A program made the position numbers and the translations under genes. DNA of 64,000 nt from [Clostridium] fimetarium (lineage in GTDB: Bacteria > Bacillota > Clostridia > Lachnospirales > Lachnospiraceae), in assembly GCF_900111235.1 (NCBI RefSeq), contig NZ_FOJI01000013.1:60957-124956 (forward strand), read 5' to 3'. The notes under the pieces are model-generated. The model searched no databases. It was not told where the DNA came from and worked only from the letters and a program-made list of their open reading frames with translations. Shown piece by piece: positions 1 through 8,174 of the stretch. Each line of letters starts with the position of its first letter. Position 1 is the stretch's first letter.

Positions 1-33
1 AATCTTCTTCTTAATATCCACCTCAAGCCCCAT
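1..33 (-). CDS. modC: Molybdate ABC transporter ATPase ModC, first 11 codons only
   Basis: The window edge cuts this gene after 11 codons reading MGLEVDIKKKI, which resembles the usual N-terminus of clostridial ModC. An AAGGAG ribosome site lies 5 bases before the ATG at 33. It follows modA and modB on the same strand, so it would complete a modABC molybdate importer as the cytoplasmic ATPase. The identification rests on 11 residues plus gene order, so it is a good inference rather than proof. It is separated from modB by about 640 bases of repeat-rich sequence, which is unusual inside a mod operon. Confidence 0.65.
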   Translation of the reverse strand, partial: MGLEVDIKKKI

Positions 34-398
34 ACATACTCCTTCCCGAAAACCCACAGTATATATTTTCTTATGTTTTCTTTTGTTTCTTTATATTTTC
101 TTATATTTTTCTCTTCTTCAATTTTTAGCTCGCCTATCTTAGCTAACTTTTCTCAACTCTTGTATTGTTCCTTTATCGTTCTTTTATTGCTCTTTCCCTT
201 GCTTTTTTCTTGCTCTTTTTTCTTGCTCTTTTTTCTTACTTTGTATTTCTCTTTGAGCCATTTGAATTGTTCCAAAAACGTCTATAAATAATTTGCACTT
301 GTTGTTGTTTTTTTTCTTTTCCGCCCTAATGTGCGTAATTCAAATTTCGCACTTTAACCCATTAACTCGCCTGATAAAATCCACCTCGATAAACTTCA
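34..398. other. Repeat-rich spacer between modB and modC, no gene seen
   Basis: This stretch is strongly T-rich on the plus strand. It contains about three near-identical 13-base units of the type ttttttcttgctc around 197-240 and looser ttatattttc repeats around 80-115. An open frame at 73-291 exists only because of this low complexity; it has no ribosome site or recognisable protein. I see no other gene here. Confidence 0.6.
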
Positions 399-617
399 AG
401 TAACCTAGAATTATCACTTTGCCTTTGCTGTATATTTGACGTTATGATAAGTTACTTATGCATTCATTTCATGCGTTAAGATATAAAGTTCTACTGTCTG
501 ACGAACGAAGTGAGGAGTTTAGAACTTTATATCTTGCTTTTAGCATAAAATGAATACATTAGTAACTTACATAAAAGGATATATACAGCAAAGGCAAAGT
601 GATAATTCTAGGTTACT
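399..617. repeat. Giant 219-base inverted repeat downstream of modB
   Basis: The outer arms 399-435 and 581-617 are perfect 37-base reverse complements. Inner segments around 447-493 pair imperfectly with about 510-560, so the whole element can fold into one long hairpin with a loop near 494-509. The loop-proximal sequence gaacgaagtgagg resembles the gagcgaagcgag segment in the hairpin repeats near 34.3 and 34.5 kb. It lies 60 bases past the modB stop and before modC. It could be a processing, termination or RNA-stability element, or a mobile miniature element. Confidence 0.8.
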
Positions 618-676
618 CAACGCCTTCCGATCCATTTTTTATCAGACCATTGCCTTCATAGCCGCCGAAGTTTCAA

Positions 677-1372
677 TTACCACTGCCTTATATTCTTCAT
701 TCCCTTGCCAGAAATCATATTGATAGATAATATGATTACAAATGACATCGCCACAATAATTGCAACCCACATTCCTGCTGTATCGTAATTTCCTGCGGAT
801 GTCTCTGATGCAATTGCGACTGCTATTGTTCTGGTTTTTCCAAGTATATTACCAGCTAACATTGAAGTTGCTCCGTATTCGCCCAATGCCCTTGCAAATG
901 CTAAAATTGTTCCTGAAGCAATACCTGGTGATGCAATTGGCATTACTATTTTCCAGAATATTTTACTTTCACTAAGCCCCAAGGTTCTTCCTGATTGGAT
1001 CATCGTTATATCAACCTGCTCAAAAGCTGCCCTCGCATTCCTATACATCAGTGGAAATGCAATGACAGCTGCAGCAATCACGCATCCAGTCCACGTCTGA
1101 ACTACTTTGATGTCAAATTGCATATAAAGGAACTTACCAAATGGCCTTCTCACACTAAATAATAGAAGCAGGAAAAATCCCGCTACCGTAGGTGGCAAAA
1201 CTAACGGCAGCGTAAATATTCCATCTAATATCCATTTAAATGTTCTGTTTAACCTCATAACTAACCTTGCTGCTAATATTCCAAGGAAAAATGCTATAAC
1301 TGTTGCCACAATACCAGTTTTTAATGAAATCCATAATGGACTCCAATTGATGTTACTAAATATATCATTCAT
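677..1372 (-). CDS. modB: Molybdate ABC transporter permease ModB
   Basis: This is the membrane permease of the molybdate importer, taking molybdate from ModA and moving it into the cell for molybdopterin enzymes. The 231-residue length is normal. It is hydrophobic throughout with about five membrane segments. The cytoplasmic EAA loop, which docks the ATPase, is visible as ALGEYGATSMLAG around residues 162-174. The ATG at 1372 has AGGAGG 7 bases upstream. It starts 24 bases after modA and is presumably co-transcribed with it. The neighbouring purine operon encodes molybdenum hydroxylases, which explains the need for molybdate. Confidence 0.95.
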   Translation of the reverse strand: MNDIFSNINWSPLWISLKTGIVATVIAFFLGILAARLVMRLNRTFKWILDGIFTLPLVLPPTVAGFFLLLLFSVRRPFGKFLYMQFDIKVVQTWTGCVIAAAVIAFPLMYRNARAAFEQVDITMIQSGRTLGLSESKIFWKIVMPIASPGIASGTILAFARALGEYGATSMLAGNILGKTRTIAVAIASETSAGNYDTAGMWVAIIVAMSFVIILSINMISGKGMKNIRQW

Positions 1373-1396
1373 AGCATACCTCCTCTCAAGCCAAAA

Positions 1397-2263
1397 CTAC
1401 TTTGCTTTACTAAATCCATATCCACTGAATATACTTGTCACTTCATCTGTCTGAAGATAAGAAATAAAATCTTTTGATGCTGCTGTTTGTGCTGTACTAG
1501 CACTTTTATTTTTAACTAGGCCAACTGGATATATTACTGGAGTCTTTAGACTTGTACTTGGAGCACTTGCAATAATATCTATTTTGCTAGCAACGGATGC
1601 TGCATCTGTTGCATATACTACACCGACTTCATTACTACCTTCACTTACAGCGGCTAGAACTGCTGTAACATTTGCACCTTGATTGATTTCCATTGCCATT
1701 ACTTTATCTAAGATTCCTAGATTTGTAAATATTTCTCTTGCATACGCGCCAACTGGAACATCTTCTCCTGCAAGTGCAATATTTTTAGCTTTTGTAATCG
1801 TATCAAAACTTGTTACAAGTGTAGTTCCACCCTTAGGTTTAATTAAAACGACTTGATTCTCAAGCAGTTTTGCGATTGATGTTGATTCAATGTATCCTTC
1901 CGTGTTCAAGTCATTCATTTGTTTCATCGCAGCGGAGAAAAAGATATCACATGTAGCACCCTCTTCTATCTGTGTTTTCAAAGTTCCTGAACTGTCTGGA
2001 TTAAGTACAATTGCTACATTCGGTTGAACTTTGCTATACATCTCTTGAATTGTTGTCATAGAGTTTTTTAAACTCGCTGCAACAAATACATAAATAGTAG
2101 CCTTATCTAATTTAGCTACCTGCGATGCTTCAACTGATGTTGTATCTGCTGTTGTGTTGCTTACATCCTTTGCGCTTGAACACCCCACAAGTCCCATTGC
2201 TGAGCAGATTACTAATAACGATACTAATAATAATGAACTTATTCTTCTTTTCGCATTTTTCAT
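1397..2263 (-). CDS. modA: Molybdate-binding lipoprotein ModA
   Basis: This is the extracellular solute-binding protein of the molybdate importer. The N-terminus is a lipoprotein signal ending in a GLVGC lipobox around residues 24-28, followed by the ModA fold with the motif FVAASLKNSM, a serine-rich oxyanion-binding segment, and the later GAYAREIF segment. I place the start at 2263 rather than the upstream in-frame ATG at 2278. The GGAGG ribosome site lies inside the first codons of the longer version and is 8 bases before the ATG at 2263. The protein is then 288 residues, normal for the family. Confidence 0.95.
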   Translation of the reverse strand: MKNAKRRISSLLLVSLLVICSAMGLVGCSSAKDVSNTTADTTSVEASQVAKLDKATIYVFVAASLKNSMTTIQEMYSKVQPNVAIVLNPDSSGTLKTQIEEGATCDIFFSAAMKQMNDLNTEGYIESTSIAKLLENQVVLIKPKGGTTLVTSFDTITKAKNIALAGEDVPVGAYAREIFTNLGILDKVMAMEINQGANVTAVLAAVSEGSNEVGVVYATDAASVASKIDIIASAPSTSLKTPVIYPVGLVKNKSASTAQTAASKDFISYLQTDEVTSIFSGYGFSKAK

Positions 2264-2416
2264 ATCAAATTCCTCCATATTCTTTTAATATGTTCATAAT
2301 ACAGATTATTTCGATATTTGCCATCAACATAATTTTAGATTTTTGTAATATTCTTTATCAGTTATTTGTGGAATCATCCATAAGCATTTACTTATACCAA
2401 CAAAATTTCATATCTC

Positions 2417-3007
2417 TTAAGCATTTATCTCATGAATAATTAATTGCTTACAATATTCAAAATATTTATCGACTGAAAACGCTTCCGCATCAACTAAATA
2501 CTGTATCGTTGCCCCCTCAAGAAGTGATATTATAACACTTGCAAGTAATATCTGTTTTTCCTTCTCAAAATGTAATGCATAAGTTTCAATAAGATCTTGT
2601 AGCTCTTTTCTCCAACCATAAAACGACCGTTTAAATTCTTCTTTAAAATCTTTATCAATTCTTGACTGAATCCAAAAGTCAATTTCTGCATAATCATACT
2701 TTGGTTCTTCTTTGATGAAAATTAATTTTTGCTGTAAAAATACATCAAGTTGACTTTCCAATGTATCTTTAGCTTTACTCTTTTCTTGCTGTCTGAGTTC
2801 AGAACAACGGTTTGCGACTTTTTTCTGTGCTGCTAATAGAAGTTCTTTTTTTGACTTATAGTAATAATGCAAATTTGACTGATATACATCCGCTTTATCT
2901 GCAATACAACGCATCCTAGTCTCGCTAATCGTCTTCTCCTCAATAACATCAAGTGTTGCTTGAATAATTTTATCCTCTGTTGAAATCGTATCTAATTTTT
3001 CTTTCAT
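2417..3007 (-). CDS. TetR/AcrR family transcriptional regulator
   Basis: A 196-residue one-component regulator. Residues about 12-58 form the TetR helix-turn-helix, with the recognition helix in VYQSNLHYYYKSKKELL. The remaining all-helical part is the ligand-binding and dimer domain, closest by eye to the BetI/RutR-like type, but I cannot name the ligand. It lies between the purine ABC importer operon and modAB, both on the same strand, so it may control either one. GAGG is found 6 bases before the ATG. Whether it recognises the TGACCAAA boxes of the purine operons is unknown. Confidence 0.85.
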   Translation of the reverse strand: MKEKLDTISTEDKIIQATLDVIEEKTISETRMRCIADKADVYQSNLHYYYKSKKELLLAAQKKVANRCSELRQQEKSKAKDTLESQLDVFLQQKLIFIKEEPKYDYAEIDFWIQSRIDKDFKEEFKRSFYGWRKELQDLIETYALHFEKEKQILLASVIISLLEGATIQYLVDAEAFSVDKYFEYCKQLIIHEINA

Positions 3008-3025
3008 CCCAAACCTCGCAATCTA

Positions 3026-3089
3026 GTAAAAACGGGATTCAAAAGCATGTCCGTCTAAAAAGCCGACTTATCCTTCAAGAATCCCGTCA
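3026..3089 (-). terminator. Hairpin terminator after the BMP lipoprotein gene
   Basis: On the minus strand acgggattc (3079-3087) pairs with gaatcccgt (3032-3040) and is followed by TTTTT. It lies between the end of the ABC importer operon (3157) and the TetR gene (3007), so it probably ends the importer transcript. It could also act as an attenuator for the TetR gene, since it sits within its leader. Confidence 0.7.
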
Positions 3090-3156
3090 TAAAATAATAT
3101 ATTTATATTACATTGCTTTCAATTAAACCGCAAGTAATAATTTAGGCTTACATGTA

Positions 3157-4143
3157 TTATTTAATAAATGTGCCTGCTTTAATTTGTTCAACAATTGCTA
3201 AATACTTGGTCTTAACATCTGCTGATACAGCACTTCCGAATGTACCAACACTTAAAGCACCATTTGCAAGGTTACCATAAACAGTTTTGTTGCCATATGT
3301 GCCAGCTTTTACGTCTTTCATACAAAGACCGATCATTGTTGCATTATCTGTTACAACGCTACAAAGTACTGCATCAGATTTTTGTGTTGCAAGCAAATCA
3401 CTTGGTTGTCCAATATCAAATCTATCTTTATAAGTTGCTAATACTTCACGAGCGCCTGAATCTACTGCACTTGCATCACCAAAGAATACATCAACATTGT
3501 TATTTGTAATCATAGAGTTTGCAATTTCTTTACCTTTTGCAGTATCACTAAATGATCCAGCATAAGCGGAGAATGCTACTACTGATGGATTAGCAATTTT
3601 TGCAGCAGCTTCATAGCATGCTAATTTTGCTTTTGTTGTATCTAATTCCATTCCACCAATAAATCCAATTTTATTTGTTTTTGTTGTAAGACCAGCTAAT
3701 GCACCAGCCATGTAACCAATCTGCTTTGCATCTGGTAAAATAGATGCAATATTTGCAGTTTCAACAGTACCGTTTAATAATGCAAAATATACATTAGGGT
3801 AATCTGCTGCCACTTGTTTAACAGCATCCGTATACTGATTTCCAGGAGCAAATATTAGATTAAAGCCCAAATCACAGTATGCTCTCATACTAGATGCAAA
3901 ATTAGCTGAAGTAATACTATCTGTGTATTGTGTTTCAAATCCATTTTCTTTACCAGCAGCAACCATTGCGTTGTAACATGCTGCGCCCCAACCGCCGTCT
4001 GAAATTGAAGAATCACAGATCATTGCAACTTTATATGTCTTCTCACTTGTAGTTGCACTTTCATTTTTCACTACACCACAACCTGTTAATCCTGTAACAA
4101 CCATTACGGTCATTAATAATAATGATATTAATCTCTTTTTCAT
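3157..4143 (-). CDS. BMP family nucleoside/purine-binding lipoprotein
   Basis: The substrate-binding component of a Nup/BmpA-type ABC importer, anchored outside the membrane. A lipoprotein signal ends in GLTGC at residues 18-22, followed by a BMP/PnrA-like domain with the typical VAMICDSSISDGGWG opening and GFIGGMELD motif. The length of 328 residues is normal. It is the last gene of an operon with an ATPase and two permeases. Known BMP proteins bind nucleosides. The neighbouring purine-degradation operons suggest that this one imports nucleosides, xanthine, urate or related purines, but the exact ligand is inference. AGGAGG precedes the ATG. Confidence 0.92.
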   Translation of the reverse strand: MKKRLISLLLMTVMVVTGLTGCGVVKNESATTSEKTYKVAMICDSSISDGGWGAACYNAMVAAGKENGFETQYTDSITSANFASSMRAYCDLGFNLIFAPGNQYTDAVKQVAADYPNVYFALLNGTVETANIASILPDAKQIGYMAGALAGLTTKTNKIGFIGGMELDTTKAKLACYEAAAKIANPSVVAFSAYAGSFSDTAKGKEIANSMITNNNVDVFFGDASAVDSGAREVLATYKDRFDIGQPSDLLATQKSDAVLCSVVTDNATMIGLCMKDVKAGTYGNKTVYGNLANGALSVGTFGSAVSADVKTKYLAIVEQIKAGTFIK

Positions 4144-4230
4144 AATAATTTCCTCCTAATAATTCATTTTATTTATAATCAAGGCTTTGCCTGTAACTAT
4201 CTTTATTCTATAATTATCTTTCTTCTATAA

Positions 4231-5172
4231 TTATCTTTCTTCCTTAAAATAAGGTCTGCCATTCGCTTTTGGTCCAGCTTTTTTGATACCAAAAAATGCA
4301 AGAACAAATAATGTGCAAATGTATGGAATCATTGCTAATAACTGATATGGAGTACCAGAACTCATAACTTGCATACGAAGTTGAAGCGCATCTGTAAATC
4401 CAAATAACAAAGCTGCAAGTAAAACGCCACCAGGCATCCAACGTCCAAATATTACCGCTGATAATGCAATAAATCCACGTCCGGAAACGACGCCATCTGA
4501 ATAGGTACTAATATAACATGTTGTAAGATATGCTCCACCGATTCCTGCAAGCGCACCGCAAATAATTGATGCTAGATACTTCTTAGCGATTACATTTATT
4601 CCAAGTGACTCAGCAGCTTTAGGGAATTCTCCTACTGCTTTGAAATTCAAGCCAGCTTTCGTCTTATTAAAAAACACATAAGTGATTGGTACTAGTAAAT
4701 ATGCGAAGTATACAATTGGTGTATGATTAAACAAAATGCTACCAAAAAATGGTATTTTGCTTAGAATTGGTATCGGAACTACACTCATTAAAGTATTCGT
4801 GATTAGGGCTGAATTAATCCCAAAGTAAATTTTATAGATGAATGAAGCGATTGCCGGAGCAAATATATTGATTGCCATTCCGTAAACAATTTGTTCCGCA
4901 CCCAAGGTGATTGTGCAAAAAGCATAAACCATATTGATGAGAACTCCACCTACCGCACCTGCTAATATTCCAAGGTAAGGGTCTCCAGTGATATAACAAG
5001 TAAGAAATCCAACAAGTGAACCAAATGCCATAATTCCATCTAATCCAATATTAACTAATCCAGCTCGTTCAGAGTATAATTCTGCGAGCGCTACTATAAG
5101 GATGGGGGTAGCCATGCGAACCATTGATAACAACAAATCCTGTGTGAAATTCAAATTAAATATTGCTCCCAT
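4231..5172 (-). CDS. Nucleoside ABC transporter permease (NupQ-like)
   Basis: One of the two membrane permeases of the BMP-type importer, in the branched-chain amino-acid permease fold used by Nup and simple-sugar importers. It has about eight or more hydrophobic segments. The motifs YSERAGLVNIGLDGIMAFG and KYLASIICGALAGIGGAYL are typical of this family. A GTG at 5178 overlaps the stop of the preceding permease gene. I prefer the ATG at 5172, because the extended site AAGGAGGTG is then 8 bases away. It is translationally coupled to the other permease gene. Confidence 0.92.
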   Translation of the reverse strand: MGAIFNLNFTQDLLLSMVRMATPILIVALAELYSERAGLVNIGLDGIMAFGSLVGFLTCYITGDPYLGILAGAVGGVLINMVYAFCTITLGAEQIVYGMAINIFAPAIASFIYKIYFGINSALITNTLMSVVPIPILSKIPFFGSILFNHTPIVYFAYLLVPITYVFFNKTKAGLNFKAVGEFPKAAESLGINVIAKKYLASIICGALAGIGGAYLTTCYISTYSDGVVSGRGFIALSAVIFGRWMPGGVLLAALLFGFTDALQLRMQVMSSGTPYQLLAMIPYICTLFVLAFFGIKKAGPKANGRPYFKEER

Positions 5173-5174
5173 AA

Positions 5175-6236
5175 TCACTCCACCTCCTTTTTAGACTTTT
5201 GCGAAATGTTAGTGAAAAATTGTTTTACTTTTGGTAAGTTGGTCAATGCACTTCCAGCAACTGCAAAGACAATTACAAGTGCCTGGATGATATCAATCAC
5301 TGATGTTGGCATTCCTGTCCCAACCTGCATAGTAATTGCGCCTTTACGAAGTACTGCAAATAAATATGCGACAAGTACTGTTCCTATCGGATTAAGTTGT
5401 CCAATCAAAGCGATTGCAACACCATCAAATCCATACCCTACGCCAAATCCTGACATAAGTCGAAATTGTGTTCCGTGGAGTTCTACACTACCTCCCAATC
5501 CAGCGATTGCGCCAGATATTACAAATGATGCCAACATAAGTTTCTTAAGAGGAAAACCATTATATTCTGCTGCTGTAGGATTTAACCCAACTGCACGAAG
5601 TTTAAATCCAAATGATGTGTGAAACAAAAAATAATATAGAACGAATGTTAAAACTAATGCTATTAAAATTCCTGCATGTACTCTTGTGCCACTAAATATT
5701 CGACCAAGTTTCACAGCCACTTCTGCTGTCTGAGGAAGATTTCCATCTCTTAATGGTCCTGAATATAAATAACCCATAAAAAGCACTGCAATATAATTTA
5801 ACATAATGCTTACAATCATTTCATTTAATCCACGTTTTATCTTTAATATACCGGGAATCAATCCCCATAAACCGCCTGCTATTACTCCACTTGTAAGACT
5901 TAAAACAAGCAATAATGGAGCAGGAACACTTAGAAATGTTGTTGATACCCATACACTTGCTACGGCTCCCATTACAAACTGTCCTTCAGCACCTAGATTA
6001 AACACACCGCATTTATATGCAAATGTTGCTGCAAGTCCTGTAAATATCAAAGGCGTTGCCTTAACAAATGTTTCTCCGATATTTGATGTGGTTCCAAATG
6101 CACCTTTTAATAAGTAAGAAAATGCTTCCACCGGATCACCACCAATACTCGCTATCAAAATTGCTCCTACTATAAAGGAACACACTATTGATATAATAGG
6201 CACTAATATTTTAATTAACTTATTTTTCATATTCAT
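5175..6236 (-). CDS. Nucleoside ABC transporter permease (NupP-like)
   Basis: The second permease of the BMP-type importer, 353 residues and highly hydrophobic. Family motifs are YKCGVFNLGAEGQFVMGAVAS near residue 75 and LRAVGLNPTAAEYNG around residue 215, as in sugar/nucleoside permeases of the RbsC/YufP type. It lies between the ATPase and the second permease, with 17 bases to the ATPase stop. GGAG is 10 bases before the ATG at 6236. Its pair partner overlaps its 3' end. Confidence 0.92.
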   Translation of the reverse strand: MNMKNKLIKILVPIISIVCSFIVGAILIASIGGDPVEAFSYLLKGAFGTTSNIGETFVKATPLIFTGLAATFAYKCGVFNLGAEGQFVMGAVASVWVSTTFLSVPAPLLLVLSLTSGVIAGGLWGLIPGILKIKRGLNEMIVSIMLNYIAVLFMGYLYSGPLRDGNLPQTAEVAVKLGRIFSGTRVHAGILIALVLTFVLYYFLFHTSFGFKLRAVGLNPTAAEYNGFPLKKLMLASFVISGAIAGLGGSVELHGTQFRLMSGFGVGYGFDGVAIALIGQLNPIGTVLVAYLFAVLRKGAITMQVGTGMPTSVIDIIQALVIVFAVAGSALTNLPKVKQFFTNISQKSKKEVE

Positions 6237-6253
6237 ATCTTAAGTTCTCCAAT

Positions 6254-7768
6254 CTATTCTATTTTTCCGGCCATTGCCAATGAGATTTCTTTTATAGGAG
6301 GATTCTTTCCTGCGTAAATTCCTACTAACTGACCTTCAAACATAACTGCAATACGATCTGATAACTTTAATATCTCATCAAAATCAGCACTTATTAACAA
6401 TACCCCGCAACCTTTATTTCTAGAATCAATCATTTTATCATGAACATATTTTGTAGCTCCTATGTCTAATCCTCTTGTAGGATGGACTGCTACCAATAAT
6501 TCTGGATTTTCTTCCATTTCTCTAGCTAGTATGATTTTTTGTTGATTGCCGCCTGATAGATTTCTCGTTTCTTGCTCTACAGAAGCACATCTGATATCAT
6601 ATTTTTCTTTCATCTCTTCTGCATTTTTTGTGATTGCTTTCTTTTTTAGAAATAATCCCTTTGCAATTGAGATTTCTGGAGTTTCTAAACTTTTAAGTGC
6701 TAGGTTTTCCTTTACGCTCATATTCCCAATTAGTCCCATTTTATTTCTATCTTCTGGTATATGTGAAACATTAGCGTCAATAAATCTTTGTGGACTAAAC
6801 TTTGTCATTTTCTTTGAATTCAAATAAATAGTACCGCTATCTGGTGCAATAACACCTGTAACCATCTGTGCAAGTTGAGATTGTCCATTTCCATCAACGC
6901 CTGCAATGCCAAGAATCTCGCCTTTACCTACCGCGATTGTTATATCAGAAATACCACTATGCTTTGATTTTTTATTAAAGCTTACATGCTCAAGCGAAAT
7001 GATGTTTTCTAGAGTTTTAGTAACTTTCTCATATTCACTTGTAACTAATTCTTTTCCTATCATTAAGTTTGCAAGTTCTAATGCCTCTGTATCATCTTTT
7101 TTCAAAGTTGTAACGGTCTTACCAGTTCTAAGTATTGTGATTTGATCACTTATTTCAAGAACTTCTCTCATTTTATGTGATATGAAAATGACGGATTTTT
7201 TCTCCGCTGTCAGTTTTCTTATAATCTTGAATAAACCCTCTACCTCTAACTCTGTCAATGCTGCCGTCGGCTCATCTAGTATTAATACTTCAGCTCCTCT
7301 GTACAACGCTTTTAATATTTCGACACGTTGCTGCGCTCCAACTGAAATTTCAGTTATCTCTTTATCAATTTCTATATCTAGTCCATATCTGTCTGCAAGT
7401 TCAATAATTCCTTTTTTGATTGCATCTTTTTTAATAAATATTGATTTATCCTTTGATGTTCCAAGTATGATATTTTCAAATACTGTCATCGCTTCTACTA
7501 ACATAAAATGCTGGTGAACCATTCCGATTCCAAGTTTAACTGCTTTAGACGGTGAATCAATCTTAACCTTTTCACCTTTTATATAAATATTTCCTTTTGA
7601 AGGTTGATAGAGCCCAATCAAAATATTCATCAGTGTGCTTTTTCCTGCTCCATTTTCGCCTAGAAGCGTGTGCACTTCACCTTCCATAATTGTTAGGTTA
7701 ATGTCTTGATTGGCATATACCTCTCCAAATTTCTTTGTTATATCTTCCATTCTCAGAATTTCTTTCAT
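6254..7768 (-). CDS. Nucleoside/sugar-type ABC transporter ATPase, two cassettes
   Basis: The cytoplasmic ATPase of the importer, with two fused ABC cassettes as in RbsA and NupO. The first has Walker A GENGAGKST near residue 38, signature ISVGAQQR and Walker B LILDEPTAAL. The second has GVDGNGQSQLA, where the Walker lysine is replaced by glutamine, and signature LSGGNQQK. A degenerate second cassette is normal for this family. Possible starts are GTG 7774, ATG 7771 and ATG 7768. The AGGAG site at 7777-7781 best fits the last two. It is the first gene of its operon, behind a long leader with a terminator. Confidence 0.93.
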   Translation of the reverse strand: MKEILRMEDITKKFGEVYANQDINLTIMEGEVHTLLGENGAGKSTLMNILIGLYQPSKGNIYIKGEKVKIDSPSKAVKLGIGMVHQHFMLVEAMTVFENIILGTSKDKSIFIKKDAIKKGIIELADRYGLDIEIDKEITEISVGAQQRVEILKALYRGAEVLILDEPTAALTELEVEGLFKIIRKLTAEKKSVIFISHKMREVLEISDQITILRTGKTVTTLKKDDTEALELANLMIGKELVTSEYEKVTKTLENIISLEHVSFNKKSKHSGISDITIAVGKGEILGIAGVDGNGQSQLAQMVTGVIAPDSGTIYLNSKKMTKFSPQRFIDANVSHIPEDRNKMGLIGNMSVKENLALKSLETPEISIAKGLFLKKKAITKNAEEMKEKYDIRCASVEQETRNLSGGNQQKIILAREMEENPELLVAVHPTRGLDIGATKYVHDKMIDSRNKGCGVLLISADFDEILKLSDRIAVMFEGQLVGIYAGKNPPIKEISLAMAGKIE

Positions 7769-7845
7769 CATCACATCTCCTAACTATTATCTGTTCTATC
7801 CTCTTTTTACTTACTGATATAAAGGGGATGCACTTTTAAATAAAA

Positions 7846-7899
7846 CAAAAAAAGATGCAGACAAAACCTTTCAGTTTTCCATCTACATCTTTGTATTGG
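7846..7899 (-). terminator. Leader terminator (attenuator) before the nucleoside importer operon
   Basis: On the minus strand AAAGATGTAGA pairs with TCTGCATCTTT, extended by GAAAAC with GTTTT around a short tgaaag loop, and is followed by seven T. It lies about 195 bases downstream of the mapped promoter and 75 bases before the ATPase start, so it can stop transcription before the operon. The segment CCAATACAAAGATGTAGATG at its 5' side is identical in the leader terminator of the guanine deaminase operon (29483-29502). Confidence 0.85.
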
Positions 7900-7933
7900 T
7901 ATAATATTAAATTTTTAGTTATCTGTCGCTGCT

Positions 7934-8062
7934 TATGTGCTATCTACCTATGTGATATTGCCCATGTGCTATCTGCCTATGTGTTATCTACTTATGTGTT
8001 ATCTACTTATGTGTTATCTACTTATGTGTTATCTACCTATGTGTTATCTGCCTATGTGTTAT
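7934..8062 (-). repeat. Eight to nine tandem 15-base units in the importer leader
   Basis: The plus-strand unit is tatgtgttatctact, with small variants, repeated about eight times plus a partial unit. In the leader RNA of the importer operon it reads as repeated AGATAACACATA. It lies between the promoter and the leader terminator. There are no spacers between units, so it is not a CRISPR array. Confidence 0.9.
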
Positions 8063-8120
8063 TTGGTCAAATGGTAAATTAACTTGTTATTAATATATCA
8101 TTATTTGGTCATCTAGTCAA
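8061..8120 (-). promoter_or_regulatory. Promoter and operator of the nucleoside importer operon
   Basis: On the minus strand TTGACT (8115-8120) and TATATT (8092-8097) are spaced by 17 bases. The box TTGACTAGATGACCAAA covers the -35 and spacer. A second half site, TGACCAAATAA, lies at about 8061-8071, just downstream of the start point. The same box occurs at the promoters before 13524 and 29359. Confidence 0.75.
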
Positions 8121-8174
8121 TATTTATTAAATTAGTTTTTATGGCACTTTTACTTTATATTATTAAGTTTGAAA

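Noticed and set aside
73..291. 72-residue plus-strand open frame in the modB-modC spacer
   Set aside because: It is a hydrophobic low-complexity translation of T-rich tandem repeats, with no ribosome site; the minus strand holds the modC start just beyond it.
7934..8062. Possible CRISPR array
   Set aside because: The units are contiguous 15-mers without spacers, and no cas genes are in the window.
7855..8082. Plus-strand open frame with repeated YVLST units
   Set aside because: It is a translation of the 15-base tandem repeats and leader terminator of the importer operon, with no ribosome site or homolog-like part.
7775..8174. Guanine or xanthine riboswitch in the importer leader
   Set aside because: I could not find the conserved purine-riboswitch core, and the region between promoter and terminator is mostly tandem repeats not shared with the other purine leaders.
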